From Corynebacterium pseudodiphtheriticum DSM 44287 (GTDB lineage: Bacteria; Actinomycetota; Actinomycetes; Mycobacteriales; Mycobacteriaceae): a DNA stretch of 64,000 bases. The translations under genes were made by a program, and so were the position numbers. This document shows, piece by piece, positions 17,592 to 26,574 of the stretch; the stretch's first letter is position 1, and each line of letters opens with the position of its first letter. The stretch lies in the NCBI RefSeq assembly GCF_000688415.1, contig NZ_JIAH01000013.1, forward strand, positions 1 to 64,000, written 5' to 3'. The notes under the pieces were generated by a model, which worked only from the letters and a program-made list of their open reading frames with translations, was not told the DNA's origin and searched no databases.

Positions 17592-18887
17592 ATGCCACAT
17601 GCGCCCCAGACGAACGGTTCACCTGACGTTTCACTGGCCGTTTCTGCAGCCGCATGGCACACAGAACTCCATGGTTGTGCCCCAACCTGGCAAGCCGACG
17701 CCCCCGCCACCTGGTCACTGATCGGAGAACACGTCGATCACGCAGGCGGCGTCGTACTCATGAGTCTGGCCGCGCAGCGCGCCGCAGTTGCGGTATCTGC
17801 CCGCGAGGACCAGCAATTCGTGGTGAACTTTCGCCGCTGCTGGCTTACCGACGGCTCCACCACGCAGGCGTCCACAACCATGGATAAGGTCGCCGAACTG
17901 TATTCCCAACAACAACCGGGCATTGATGAATCCGGTAAGCCAACTACCCCACCACTGCCGCGCGGCGGATTGGCCGAGCGCTTAGGCGGGATCGTCTGGA
18001 TGATGGTGCAGCGCCAACTACTTTCTCGCGAAACCAACGGCATGAATATCACGGTGTTGTCTGAAATCACCCCAGATTCGGGCTTAGGTGAATACGCTGC
18101 TATTGATTCCGCTTTAGCGCTGGCATTGCAAGCAGAAACAGCTGATATTGACGAAGCCCCGCTGCGAGCGCGGTTGGCGGAAATCTGCGGGCAGGCCGGC
18201 GAGGTGTTTTCCAGCACCGCCACCTTACGTGCACGGTATTCCACGGCCCTGCGTGGAGCTGCTGCACAAATCTCTGTGCTGGATTATGCCGATGGTTCAC
18301 TCACCAAAGCAGTGCACCCGGTGACGCGAGAATTAGCAGCCTTTGCGGTGACAGTCCCACAGGATGCCGAGTCGCCCGACCAGTCCGACGAAATCCGTTC
18401 CCGCCACCGGTTTGTGGAGTCCGCCCAGCATGCATTTGGTGCACAGTCGCTGCGGCTGCTTCCCGACGCCCCGGCGCGCGTTACGCAATGGTTGTCCGCG
18501 GTGCACAAGGTACATGGCACCGACGGTGTCCCGGAGCTACATGAGTCGCGCACCTGGTTGGATTTCCACGAAGCGGAAACTGAGCGTGCTCAACAGTTTG
18601 CACACGCGCTTCGGTCGCAGCGTTCCCGGGATATTTGGCCATTGCTGCACAGCTCACAGCAGGCTTTACAAGATGATTACACGCTCGATGCTGCCATGGA
18701 ACTGGCGCAGTTGTGTCAGGTTCGTGGCGCAATCGCCGCGCGGGCGGCTGCTGCGGGAACCTCCAAAGCCGTGATCGCCTACGTCGACAAGAAAAAAGCC
18801 GACAACTTCGCGCATGATCTCAGCGCTGATGGCTTGGTGGTCACGCGCTTGTTGCCGGGCGAAGTCGCAAAAATAGTGAGTGAATGA
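17592..18887 (+). CDS. Galactokinase-like GHMP paralogue with degenerate active site
   Basis: The 431-residue protein aligns over its length with galactokinase, most clearly at ATWSLIGEHVDHAGGVVL, equivalent to the galactose-binding GRxNLIGEHxDY. The catalytic Arg of that motif is Thr here. The ATP-loop GLSSSA is replaced by SGLGEYAA, the MDQ segment reads GAAAQISVLDY, and the C-terminal GGGFGG is absent (AAGTSKAVIAYVD). A kinase function is therefore doubtful. ATG 17592 is chosen because AAGGAG lies 12 bases upstream; ATG 17511 opens the same frame without a ribosome site. The stop abuts the convergent rnpB gene. Confidence 0.8.
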   Translation: MPHAPQTNGSPDVSLAVSAAAWHTELHGCAPTWQADAPATWSLIGEHVDHAGGVVLMSLAAQRAAVAVSAREDQQFVVNFRRCWLTDGSTTQASTTMDKVAELYSQQQPGIDESGKPTTPPLPRGGLAERLGGIVWMMVQRQLLSRETNGMNITVLSEITPDSGLGEYAAIDSALALALQAETADIDEAPLRARLAEICGQAGEVFSSTATLRARYSTALRGAAAQISVLDYADGSLTKAVHPVTRELAAFAVTVPQDAESPDQSDEIRSRHRFVESAQHAFGAQSLRLLPDAPARVTQWLSAVHKVHGTDGVPELHESRTWLDFHEAETERAQQFAHALRSQRSRDIWPLLHSSQQALQDDYTLDAAMELAQLCQVRGAIAARAAAAGTSKAVIAYVDKKKADNFAHDLSADGLVVTRLLPGEVAKIVSE

Positions 18888-18890
18888 GCC

Positions 18891-19331
18891 AGCCTATAAG
18901 CCGGATTCTGTCCCGCACCGTGGTGGTGCGTGGGCGATCATCCATCTGGGCCGACCATTGCTGGTGACCTCAAGCAGCTACCTTCGAATATCGGGCGAGC
19001 AGCCCTCAAGCATTCGAGCAGGCACGCACCGTGGCGCGCCGTGATGCCTTGCTCCCAATGGGGTTTACCTAGCCACGCCAGTCACCTGGCATGCTGGTGC
19101 GCTCTTACCGCACCCTTTCACCCTCACCGCCGGACACACCGCGACGAATCGCGAGACACCCGGTGGCGGTCTACTTTCTGTTGCACTTGCCCGCAGGTTG
19201 CCCTGGGTTGCTGTTAGCAACCATCGCGCTCTGTGGAGTCCGGACTTTCCTCGACTTTCACTTACGCCGCACGGTTGTCGGCGTAGTTTGTCAGCCGCGA
19301 TCGCCCGGCCAGCTCATTCACTCGCTCCATC
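18891..19331 (-). ncRNA. rnpB: RNase P RNA (M1 RNA), type A
   Basis: The minus strand reads the universal rnpB cores: GAAAGTCGAGGAAAGTCCGG near the 5' end (P4/J region), GGTAAACCCCATTGGGAGCA, and ACAGAATCCGGCTTATAGG at the 3' end. The 5' boundary near GAGCGAGTGAATGAGCTGG and the 3' boundary are estimated, to within a few bases. It is the catalytic RNA that trims tRNA 5' leaders. It converges on the galactokinase-like gene; the two ends are only a few bases apart. Confidence 0.95.
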
Positions 19332-19420
19332 TTCGTCGATAGTCGCGCACCTGTGCAAATGTGCAGTGTTTGGCTGCAACTTGGGCTTGCCCGACGCTTG
19401 GCACACGTTGTTTCAACGTT

Positions 19421-20485
19421 TTAGTCGTAGCGGATGACTTTTCGCCCGTCGATGCTGCCGTCGTGCAGCTGCTTGAACACATCATTGACATCATGGATGC
19501 TGCATTCACTGACATCTGGTTTCACCTTGCCACGAGCATAGAAGTCGATCGCTTCGGCAAGGTCCTGGCGAGTGCCGACGAGTGAGCCGCGGATCGTCAA
19601 TCCTTTTAGCACAATATCGAAAATGGATGCTGGAAATTCCCCTGGCGGTAGACCATTGAAGACGATGGTTCCGCCACGTTTGGCCATCTCGATCGCTTGC
19701 CCGAATGCATCAGGGTGCACAGCGGTAACCAGTACCCCATGGCTGCCACCTGCGGTGTAATCCTGCACCGCCTGCACAGGGTCCACTTCGCGGGCGTTGA
19801 CGGTGAATTCTGCCCCGTGACGTGTCGCGAGTTCCAGTTTAGAATCAGAAATATCCACGGCAATTACACGCATGCCCATCGCGTCGGCGTATTGCACGGC
19901 TAGGTGCCCCAGACCGCCGACTCCGGAGATCACGACGAACTGGCCAGGCTTGGTTTCAGTCATTTTCAGACCTTTGTATACGGTCACACCCGCGCAGAGA
20001 ATCGGCGCGACTTCTACCGGGTCACTACCATCCGGGATGCGCGCGCAGTATCGCGTGTCGACGAGCATGTATTCGCCGAAGCTGCCATCGACGGTATAGC
20101 CGCCATATTCTGCATTCACACAGAGGGTTTCCCATCCGGTTAAACAGGATTCACATTCGCCGCATGCGGACCAGAGCCAAGCGTTGCCAACGAGGTCGCC
20201 TTCTTTGACGAATTGTTCGCCCGACCCCAGCTTGACGACACGCCCTACGCCTTCGTGTCCTGGAATAAACGGTGGTGTTGGTTTCACTGGCCAATCGCCT
20301 TCTGCGGCGTGCAGGTCGGTGTGGCAGATGCCGGAGGCTTCGAGTTTCACGAGTGCTTGGTGCTCGCCGGGCTCTGGTAGGGCGGATTCGCGAACTGTGA
20401 CGTTAGGGCCGAATTTCTCTACGACTGCTGCTGTGAACTCTTTCGGTGTATGGGTGGGCTGTGTTGCTCTAGTTGGTGCAGTCAT
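19421..20485 (-). CDS. adhA: Zinc-dependent alcohol dehydrogenase
   Basis: A 354-residue medium-chain dehydrogenase oxidising or reducing alcohols with NAD. Catalytic zinc ligands lie in ASGICHTDLH and PGHEGVG, the structural zinc site is CGECESCLTGWETLC, and GVGGLGHLAVQYA is the nucleotide-binding loop. The Trp in EGDWP is typical of the ethanol-active AdhP/AdhA subgroup. GAGGAG seven to eight bases upstream supports the start. A GlxR-like palindrome lies 65-80 bases upstream; in C. glutamicum adhA is controlled by GlxR together with RamA and RamB, which fits. Confidence 0.93.
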   Translation of the reverse strand: MTAPTRATQPTHTPKEFTAAVVEKFGPNVTVRESALPEPGEHQALVKLEASGICHTDLHAAEGDWPVKPTPPFIPGHEGVGRVVKLGSGEQFVKEGDLVGNAWLWSACGECESCLTGWETLCVNAEYGGYTVDGSFGEYMLVDTRYCARIPDGSDPVEVAPILCAGVTVYKGLKMTETKPGQFVVISGVGGLGHLAVQYADAMGMRVIAVDISDSKLELATRHGAEFTVNAREVDPVQAVQDYTAGGSHGVLVTAVHPDAFGQAIEMAKRGGTIVFNGLPPGEFPASIFDIVLKGLTIRGSLVGTRQDLAEAIDFYARGKVKPDVSECSIHDVNDVFKQLHDGSIDGRKVIRYD

Positions 20486-20549
20486 TGCTTCTCCTCTGGT
20501 TAGTGAGCATCATGCTTGCCATTCTCAGTATAGAAACAAAATCTTTAAA

Positions 20550-20565
20550 TGTGAAGTGAATCACT
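20550..20565 (-). promoter_or_regulatory. GlxR/CRP-like operator upstream of adhA
   Basis: TGTGA-AGTGAA-TCACT matches nine of ten fixed positions of the GlxR consensus TGTGA-N6-TCACA. It lies in the divergent region between adhA and the serine-hydrolase lipoprotein gene and could act on either. Confidence 0.6.
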
Positions 20566-20678
20566 TATCGGATATTGTTTTCAATTCTTCCCCCATGCGT
20601 CGCCGTCAACCAAGCAGGATTTCGTTTGCTCCAAGCACTAAGCTGAAAATAATTCAACCGCAACGAAATCTAACGACT

Positions 20679-21572
20679 ATGAATCTTTCCGGCTCACAGA
20701 ATCTTTTCGGCTCACACTCAGTCCCCTACCTCGCCGGCATCGTCGCCATCCCGATGATTCTCGCTGGCTGCAGCCCCCAGGATTCCGCCCCTGCGCCCAG
20801 CCACACCACCGAAAGCACGATCCAATCAAGCGCGCCGGAAACAGATCACGGGATCCACGATGTATTGACTATCGCTGTTGCTGAGATCACCGCTCAATTT
20901 GGTGGGAGCCTCGACATCGCGGCTTATACTGCCGACGGACCTGTTTCCGCTGGCGACAACACTGCACGTCCTGCCTGGTCCAGCAGCAAAGTGCCGTTAG
21001 CCATCGCTGCGCTTAATCGCGATCCAAGCTTAGAGCCTGACGCCGCCGCTGCCATCACAGTCTCCGATAACGCAGCGGCAACGCGTTTGTGGCAGTCACT
21101 CGGCACCCCTGAGCAAGCAGCCCAGGCAGTCTCTGCGGTCATTGCACAATCTGGCGTGCATGTGGACGTCCCTGTGGTGCCTCCCCGACCAGAATTTTCC
21201 GCCTTCGGACAAACCGCATGGACACCTGTGCAGCAAGCGCAATTTGCCGCGTACCTACCGTGTATCGCAGGATCGGAAACTGTCCGCTCCATGATGGGCG
21301 CTGTCGTTCCCGCGCAGGCCTATGGCCTAGGACGCTTAGCTATCGAGTTCAAGGGAGGCTGGGGACCAACCCCCTCAGGGGCCTATGAAGTCCGGCAGCT
21401 AGGTTTGTTGGCTGGGAAGAATGCTGCTGACAATGGCGTCATCGGTCTCGCACTCACGGCAGAAGCCGCCGACGGTTCCTACGAGACCGCTCAGCGCATG
21501 CTCGATGCAGCAGCCGAAAAATTACCGCCGCTGCTTGACAGCCTTCCAGGGACCACCTGCACAAAAAATTAG
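20679..21572 (+). CDS. Beta-lactamase/PBP-fold serine hydrolase lipoprotein
   Basis: The 297-residue protein begins with MNLSGSQNLFG and a lipoprotein signal ending MILAGC, so it is predicted to be membrane-anchored outside. The three class A serine-hydrolase motifs are in order: SSSK (SxxK; WSSSKVPLAIAAL), SDN (ITVSDNAAATRLW) and KGG (FKGGWGP). I see no clear Glu166-type omega-loop motif, so beta-lactamase activity is not implied; it may bind or hydrolyse peptidoglycan peptides. The frame is open further upstream, but the signal peptide fixes the start. Its stop overlaps by four bases the convergent RNase H gene. Confidence 0.82.
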   Translation: MNLSGSQNLFGSHSVPYLAGIVAIPMILAGCSPQDSAPAPSHTTESTIQSSAPETDHGIHDVLTIAVAEITAQFGGSLDIAAYTADGPVSAGDNTARPAWSSSKVPLAIAALNRDPSLEPDAAAAITVSDNAAATRLWQSLGTPEQAAQAVSAVIAQSGVHVDVPVVPPRPEFSAFGQTAWTPVQQAQFAAYLPCIAGSETVRSMMGAVVPAQAYGLGRLAIEFKGGWGPTPSGAYEVRQLGLLAGKNAADNGVIGLALTAEAADGSYETAQRMLDAAAEKLPPLLDSLPGTTCTKN

Positions 21573-22771
21573 CGCCGCAAATGCGCAGTTTCGTTCACGC
21601 TGAGTACCGCAGATGCCACGGGCGAGTTCTCATCATAAAACTTGACGACGCCAATGCTGGCAAGATCCAAAAACAGGTGACTAAACGTCGCAGGCCCAGC
21701 ATTCAACGCCTGGCGGGTCAACGATTTAATCGGATTCACGTGGCTGACCACCGCAATGGTTTTACCAGGGTGCTTGGCGACGAGTTGTTTCCGGAATTCT
21801 CGTACGCGGCGATGCACCTGCGCGAGTGACTCCCCTGCTGGTGGTGCTAACGACGCATCTGTCACCCAGGCATCGTGCAGCTCCGCATCGTCATCCTGGG
21901 CCTGTTGGAAGGTCAGCCCTTCCCATTCGCCAAAGTTTGCTTCGATCAACGCATCGTGCGTTTCTAACTCGGCACCGGTTTTTTCCGCGATCTTTTTCGC
22001 TGTCACCTGACACCGCTGCAGTGGAGATGAAACCACCAGGTCAATCACTCCACGCTCAGCAACCGCAGCAGCAGAGTCTTCGGCTTGCTGCTCGCCGACC
22101 TCGGTCAGTGCAATATCACTGTGCCCGCAATACCGGTGCTCAGCGGAGTAGGTTGTTTGGCCATGCCGAACCAGAATCAACGTGGTCGGCTGGCAGGTCG
22201 CGCCAGTCCACGAGCCGTGTGAGCCCGTACTTGTTGTGTCATCGTCAGAGGAAACAGGGCTTTCACCCGGAACTTCTGTCGGATCTCCACTTTGAGAGTC
22301 CGCAGCAGGTTTGGGAGCAGCACCAGCAGCATCACCCCGCTCCACCACGCCCGGCGCGTGTCCTTTAGCTGCAGCATCCATGGCCTCGTTAGACAAGGCA
22401 TCGGCAACCTTATTGTCGCTACGCCGCACCCAACTAAGATGCACCGCGCCTAACTGTTGCATGAGTTTTTGCGCTTGCAACCCGAGCTGTTTCATATCCG
22501 GGTGCTTGATCTTCCACCGGCCATTCATCTGCTCGACGACCAGCCGGGAGTCCATATAAAAATCGACGTCATCCGCCCCCAGCTCCACAGCTGCTTCCAG
22601 CCCGCGCAACAAGCCGTGATATTCGGCAACGTTGTTGCTGGCTTTCTTGCCGACGACATAGACGATCTCACGCAGCACGGTGGTGCCATCAGCGGCGTAG
22701 ACCACGGTGCCAGAACCGGCGATGCCGGGATTGCCGCGCGAGCCACCGTCTGCATAAATGATCAGCTTCAT
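21569..22771 (-). CDS. Bifunctional RNase H/histidine phosphatase (Rv2228c-like)
   Basis: This 400-residue fusion has an N-terminal type I RNase H domain (residues 1-130; YADGGSRGNPG, AEYHGLL, YMDSRLVVEQM and NKVADALSNEAMD give the DEDD carboxylates). An acidic Ser-rich linker (about 140-190) follows. The C-terminal histidine-phosphatase domain has LVRHGQTTYS, EANFGEWEGL and VSHVNPIKSL. The same fusion in M. tuberculosis (Rv2228c) has RNase H and CobC-like acid phosphatase activity. It follows the zinc-ribbon gene by 29 bases; gene order matches the Rv2228c-2230c block. Confidence 0.94.
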   Translation of the reverse strand: MKLIIYADGGSRGNPGIAGSGTVVYAADGTTVLREIVYVVGKKASNNVAEYHGLLRGLEAAVELGADDVDFYMDSRLVVEQMNGRWKIKHPDMKQLGLQAQKLMQQLGAVHLSWVRRSDNKVADALSNEAMDAAAKGHAPGVVERGDAAGAAPKPAADSQSGDPTEVPGESPVSSDDDTTSTGSHGSWTGATCQPTTLILVRHGQTTYSAEHRYCGHSDIALTEVGEQQAEDSAAAVAERGVIDLVVSSPLQRCQVTAKKIAEKTGAELETHDALIEANFGEWEGLTFQQAQDDDAELHDAWVTDASLAPPAGESLAQVHRRVREFRKQLVAKHPGKTIAVVSHVNPIKSLTRQALNAGPATFSHLFLDLASIGVVKFYDENSPVASAVLSVNETAHLRR

Positions 22772-22800
22772 CGCTGCCTACTCCTTATTTTGCCTGCAAC

Positions 22801-23565
22801 TTATTCTGCCTGGCCGCGTACCAGGAAGGTGCCACAATCTGGGCATTCCGGAACGACATCTGGCTTGGCTCCACGTACCGCGGACTGGTCTGCTGGTGGC
22901 AGCTGGATGTAGCAGCCGCCGCAACCACGTCCGGTAAAGCGGGCTACGCCCACACCATTTTCGCCCCGGACTTCGTCATAGGCCGCCAACGCTTCAGGGG
23001 CTTGTTCTTGCAGTTCTGCGCGTAGTTTCGTGATGTTTTCTAGCGGGTCCGGTTCTTCAGTCTTGACAGCATCCGCAGCATCGGCGGCGCGCTCAGCAGC
23101 TTCCAGCTCGTTTTTGGCTTGGTCTACCTTTGCTCCGTGCACGTCACGGTTTTGCCGTAACGCGTGGATCTCGTTGTGGGCTTCTTGCAGTTCACTCATC
23201 AAATCCGCGATGCGGGATTTTGTGGTGTACTTGTCGTGTTCTAGGTCTTTCCGGATTTCCGGGTCTTGCTCGGTGGCTAGCTGCTTTTTGTTGTCGATAT
23301 TGCGACGCTTCAGCTTGCGTTCGTCTTGTTGGATGCGCAAGATCTCAGCTTCCATATCGTCCACTGCCATTTGCGCGGCCGCGGCGGCATCCCGCGCGCG
23401 TTTGAGCTTGCTTGCTGCTTTATCGGCTTCGGCGCGTTCTGGCGTGACAGACTTGCGCGTAGCTGCGTCACCAGACCCAGCCTGCGCACCAGCGCTGGCT
23501 TGCGCGCGTTCCAGGTTTGCCAGTTCCAGTAACTGTTGTTGCTGTTTCGGGGCTAGCTTCATCAT
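22801..23565 (-). CDS. Coiled-coil zinc-ribbon protein (Rv2229c-like)
   Basis: The 254-residue protein is a long Ala/Glu/Lys/Arg-rich coiled coil (about residues 40-185) capped by a C-terminal zinc ribbon with CxxC pairs GRGCGGCY and PECPDCGTF. This is the DUF164 architecture conserved in actinobacteria between the RNase H fusion and Nif3. Translation could begin at either of two adjacent ATGs (MMKLAPK); GGAG occurs about eight bases upstream of the first. Family members have been linked to nucleic-acid processes, but no specific reaction is established here. Confidence 0.9.
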   Translation of the reverse strand: MMKLAPKQQQQLLELANLERAQASAGAQAGSGDAATRKSVTPERAEADKAASKLKRARDAAAAAQMAVDDMEAEILRIQQDERKLKRRNIDNKKQLATEQDPEIRKDLEHDKYTTKSRIADLMSELQEAHNEIHALRQNRDVHGAKVDQAKNELEAAERAADAADAVKTEEPDPLENITKLRAELQEQAPEALAAYDEVRGENGVGVARFTGRGCGGCYIQLPPADQSAVRGAKPDVVPECPDCGTFLVRGQAE

Positions 23566-23721
23566 CGTGAGTCTCCGTTAATTTCCGTATTTTCTTTAAT
23601 CGCGTTTCTTAGCATTTATCGACTGTTGCATTCGCTGCGCTCGCCGCACCCGCTGTGCTGGTACCGTCCACTGCGTCCACGGCGCCCGCTGAGCTCGTTA
23701 TGCTCTCATGCTCTTATGCTT

Positions 23722-24861
23722 TTAGCCCTTATGCACAGACACCGTCCAAGGATCAGTACGCACCTGCAAAATTGTGGTCTTAACACCAGCTTCCCGGCGC
23801 ACAATTTCTTCAGCTTGCGCAGTCCACGGAAATTCCGAGGCCCAATGCGCGGTATCAATAATTGCCATATCGCTGGTGCGCAGGTGCTCATCGACGGGGT
23901 GATGCCGCAAATCTGAGGTAACAAACACATCAGCGCCCAGTTTCGCAGCCGTCGCGATAAAACCATCGCCGGCTCCTGAGGCCACCGCCACCGTCTGTAC
24001 TTGTTTGTTCGGGTCTCCTGCCGCACGCACTCCCCAAGATGTGGCAGGTAAAACATCAGCGACTTGCTGGCTAAATTCCCGCAAGCTCATTGGTTCTGGC
24101 AACTTACCTATCCGTCCCAAGCCATAGGCACTTTCCAGCGGGGTGGCGTCAGCAAGCTCGGTGATATCAAAGGCGGGTTCTTCATACGGATGGTGGGCGT
24201 ACAAGGCGTTGAGAAGCACCTGCTTATCGCCTGGCTTGGCGACGAACTGAATGCGCAGCTCATCGTCACGGTAAGTATGCCCGACCTCACCGTCTGTGGG
24301 ATCCGCACCTGGTTCTGGTTTGAACTGCCCGGTGCCTGCGATCTCGTAGACGCACTCGGAATAATTACCAATCCGCCCCGCTCCCGCGGCAAACAAGGCC
24401 TGCTTCAGCGGCTCGGCGTGTGCCGCTGGCACGTGTACGCCCCACAAGTGCCGCCCCGGCCCTGGCTTCGGTGCCAACGGGCGCCCTGGGGTGATGCCAA
24501 CGAGCTCCGCCAGCTTATCGTTAACACCGGGACGCGCGGAATCCGCATTAGTGTGCGCAGCAAACAACGCGATGCCCGCCTCAATCAGCGAGTGCAAAAT
24601 CCGCCCCTTCGGGGTATCCGCAGCCACGCTATCCACCCCGCGCAGCAGCAACGGGTGATGCACGATCAACATGTCCACACCGGCCGCTACCGCCGCATCT
24701 GCCACCTCGTCGGTGCAGTCCAGAGCAAAAGCCACCTGGCGCACCGGGGCTTCACGACGCCCACAAATAAGCCCGACGCTATCCCAGCTTTCCGCCAAAT
24801 GCGGTGGATAGGCGCGGTCCATAATCTGGCAAATTTCGCCTACCGTGGTCTCGGTGCTCAT
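23722..24861 (-). CDS. Nif3-like dinuclear metal protein
   Basis: A 379-residue member of the Nif3/YqfO family. The N-terminal metal-site region reads PPHLAESWDSVGLICG and VDMLIVHHPLL, and the second half has LGADVFVTSDLRHHPVDEH and IIDTAHWASE. The insert between the halves (GRIGNYSECVYEIAGTG to HPYEEPAFD) is the CutA/PII-like domain of long members. Start MSTETTVGEI is chosen because AAAGGAG sits eight bases upstream; the ATG at 24885 has none. It is the third gene of the Rv2228c-2230c-like block. Sometimes labelled GTP cyclohydrolase I type 2, without firm support. Confidence 0.92.
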   Translation of the reverse strand: MSTETTVGEICQIMDRAYPPHLAESWDSVGLICGRREAPVRQVAFALDCTDEVADAAVAAGVDMLIVHHPLLLRGVDSVAADTPKGRILHSLIEAGIALFAAHTNADSARPGVNDKLAELVGITPGRPLAPKPGPGRHLWGVHVPAAHAEPLKQALFAAGAGRIGNYSECVYEIAGTGQFKPEPGADPTDGEVGHTYRDDELRIQFVAKPGDKQVLLNALYAHHPYEEPAFDITELADATPLESAYGLGRIGKLPEPMSLREFSQQVADVLPATSWGVRAAGDPNKQVQTVAVASGAGDGFIATAAKLGADVFVTSDLRHHPVDEHLRTSDMAIIDTAHWASEFPWTAQAEEIVRREAGVKTTILQVRTDPWTVSVHKG

Positions 24862-24919
24862 GTGCTGCTCCTTTAACTCCGTCATACGCTCCTACAATTA
24901 TGGCACGCAGCAGGCACCT

Positions 24920-24947
24920 GAGACGATAAAATCCGAGACGATAAAAT
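24920..24947 (+). promoter_or_regulatory. Duplicated 13-bp promoter-like repeat before ptpA
   Basis: GAGACGATAAAAT occurs at 24920-24932 and again at 24935-24947, a 15-base period. Each copy holds the -10-like hexamer TAAAAT; the second lies eight bases from the ptpA ATG and the first 23 bases. Confidence 0.6.
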
Positions 24948-24955
24948 ACAGCAGC

Positions 24956-25432
24956 ATGACTGCTACCTATTCCATTAATTTTGTATGCACCGGAAATATC
25001 TGTCGCTCGCCAATGGCAGAAGTCATGGCACGCCAGGCCATTCAGGAGGCGGGTTTGGGCGAGCTCGTCAAAGTCGCTTCCTGTGGTGTAGACAGCTGGC
25101 ACGTCGGGGAAGGTGCGGATGAGCGCACCGTGGCAGAGTTACACGAGATCGGCCTGGACGGTACCGAACACATAGCGCAACAGTTTGGCCCACAGGCTGG
25201 TGATACGGACTTATTCATTGCCATGGATACCGGCCACCGCTCCCAGCTCATCGCCCGCGGTGTCGACGAAAACCGCGTGGCCCTGATGCGCAGTTTCGAT
25301 CCAACAGCAGAAGAAGAACCCTCCGTCGCTGACCCTTATTACGGGGGCAGCGACGGCTTCACGCGCGTGCGCAAAGAGATCGAAGCCAGCTTGCCTGGGC
25401 TGCTCGAGTACATCCAAGACCAGCTGCGCTAG
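24956..25432 (+). CDS. ptpA: Low-molecular-weight protein tyrosine phosphatase
   Basis: The 158-residue enzyme removes phosphate from tyrosine. The P-loop is near the N-terminus (INFVCTGNICRSPMAE, C-x5-R-S) and the general-acid Asp is in VADPYYGGSDGF. Length and motifs match the LMW-PTP family, whose mycobacterial member PtpA is exported into host cells; export here is not shown, since no signal peptide is visible. The upstream in-frame codons to 24845 are discarded because TAAAAT sits at leaderless distance from ATG 24956. The SURF1 gene follows and may be co-transcribed. Confidence 0.93.
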   Translation: MTATYSINFVCTGNICRSPMAEVMARQAIQEAGLGELVKVASCGVDSWHVGEGADERTVAELHEIGLDGTEHIAQQFGPQAGDTDLFIAMDTGHRSQLIARGVDENRVALMRSFDPTAEEEPSVADPYYGGSDGFTRVRKEIEASLPGLLEYIQDQLR

Positions 25433-25494
25433 CAACCGGGCTGTGCTGCTACCAGCTGCGCTAGTAACCGGCGTGCAGGTCTATCATGGTCGGT

Positions 25495-26574
25495 GTGAGT
25501 GCCCGACCCCAGCAGCCTGAACAATCTGGACTACCAGAAGCTCCAGATCAACCGAATCAGCCGCGCAATACCGACGTGCCACAAACCAACCGCACCGCCA
25601 ACAACGGCGCACCAACCTCCTGGTGGAAAGTCTTTGCCAAGCCCAGTTGGATTATCCTGGCACTGTCGCTCATCGCTTTTTCCATCCTGGCTTTCACGGT
25701 GCTCGCACCCTGGCAGCTGAACAAGGATGATGAGATCGTCGACCGCAACGAGCGCATTCAGCAAGCCTATGAGCAGGATCCGGTGCCGTTTGCAGAGCTT
25801 GTCGACGCCTCCGGCGGAATTACCATCGACGAGGAATGGCACCGTGTCATCCTGCGCGGCCACTACCTGCCAGAACACGAGATGTTGCTGCGCTTGCGCC
25901 CGTTGGAGGGCTCGCAGGTGTTTCAATCGTTGGTGCCTTTCCAATTGGATTCGGGCCAGACAGTATTGGTTAACCGCGGTTTTGCGGTGGCTAATCGTGA
26001 CGGTTCTGTTCCAGAAATCACCCCGCCTTCTGGAACGCACATCACTACCGAGGCCATGCTGCGTTTCGGGGAAGCACCCCACGAGGCCCCGCCGATTGAC
26101 GACGCTGGCTATACCCAGGTGCGCTCGGTCAGCCCGGAACAGGTCGAAGAGCTGACCGGCCTGGAGCTTGCCGACGCCATCGTGAACGTAACCGCGGCTG
26201 AGCAACCAGAAGCACTGGAACCAATTCCGGTGCCGAAGCTGGATCGTGGTTCGCACTTATCGTATGGCTTCCAGTGGATCGCTTTCGGCATTATGGCCCC
26301 TGCTGGCCTGGCATATTTTGTGTATGCCGAGCTGCGCGAGCGACGTCGGGAGCGCGCGGAACACGCGACAGACGGGCAGTCTCAGATCGCAGACGCCAAC
26401 GAACAACCAGATGCCGACGAGACTGCCGCGCAGGCGAATTCCCCGGCAGGCGCCAGTGCCCCAGCGGGTTCTGCGCGGCCCGCGGCAGCCACGCGTTCGC
26501 GTGGTTTACAGGATCGCTACGGCGGGGATAGCGCGAATCAACTCGCGAAATTCCGTGGCAGGCGGCGTCGATAA
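25495..26574 (+). CDS. SURF1-family membrane protein
   Basis: This roughly 359-residue protein has two membrane helices flanking a large outer domain: WIILALSLIAFSILAFTVLAPWQL near the N-terminus and HLSYGFQWIAFGIMAPAGLAY near residue 260. The internal FQSLVPFQLDSGQTVLVNRGF segment is the SURF1 hallmark. The family assists assembly of cytochrome c oxidase. The cytoplasmic tail is low complexity. I place the start at GTG 25495 because TATCAT ends seven bases before it; ATG 25486 overlaps that box and is the alternative. The 3' end is repeated downstream. Confidence 0.88.
   Translation: MSARPQQPEQSGLPEAPDQPNQPRNTDVPQTNRTANNGAPTSWWKVFAKPSWIILALSLIAFSILAFTVLAPWQLNKDDEIVDRNERIQQAYEQDPVPFAELVDASGGITIDEEWHRVILRGHYLPEHEMLLRLRPLEGSQVFQSLVPFQLDSGQTVLVNRGFAVANRDGSVPEITPPSGTHITTEAMLRFGEAPHEAPPIDDAGYTQVRSVSPEQVEELTGLELADAIVNVTAAEQPEALEPIPVPKLDRGSHLSYGFQWIAFGIMAPAGLAYFVYAELRERRRERAEHATDGQSQIADANEQPDADETAAQANSPAGASAPAGSARPAAATRSRGLQDRYGGDSANQLAKFRGRRRR

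Noticed and set aside
20184-20678. Upstream extension of the serine-hydrolase lipoprotein frame
   Set aside because: It is antisense of adhA; the lipoprotein signal peptide begins at 20679.
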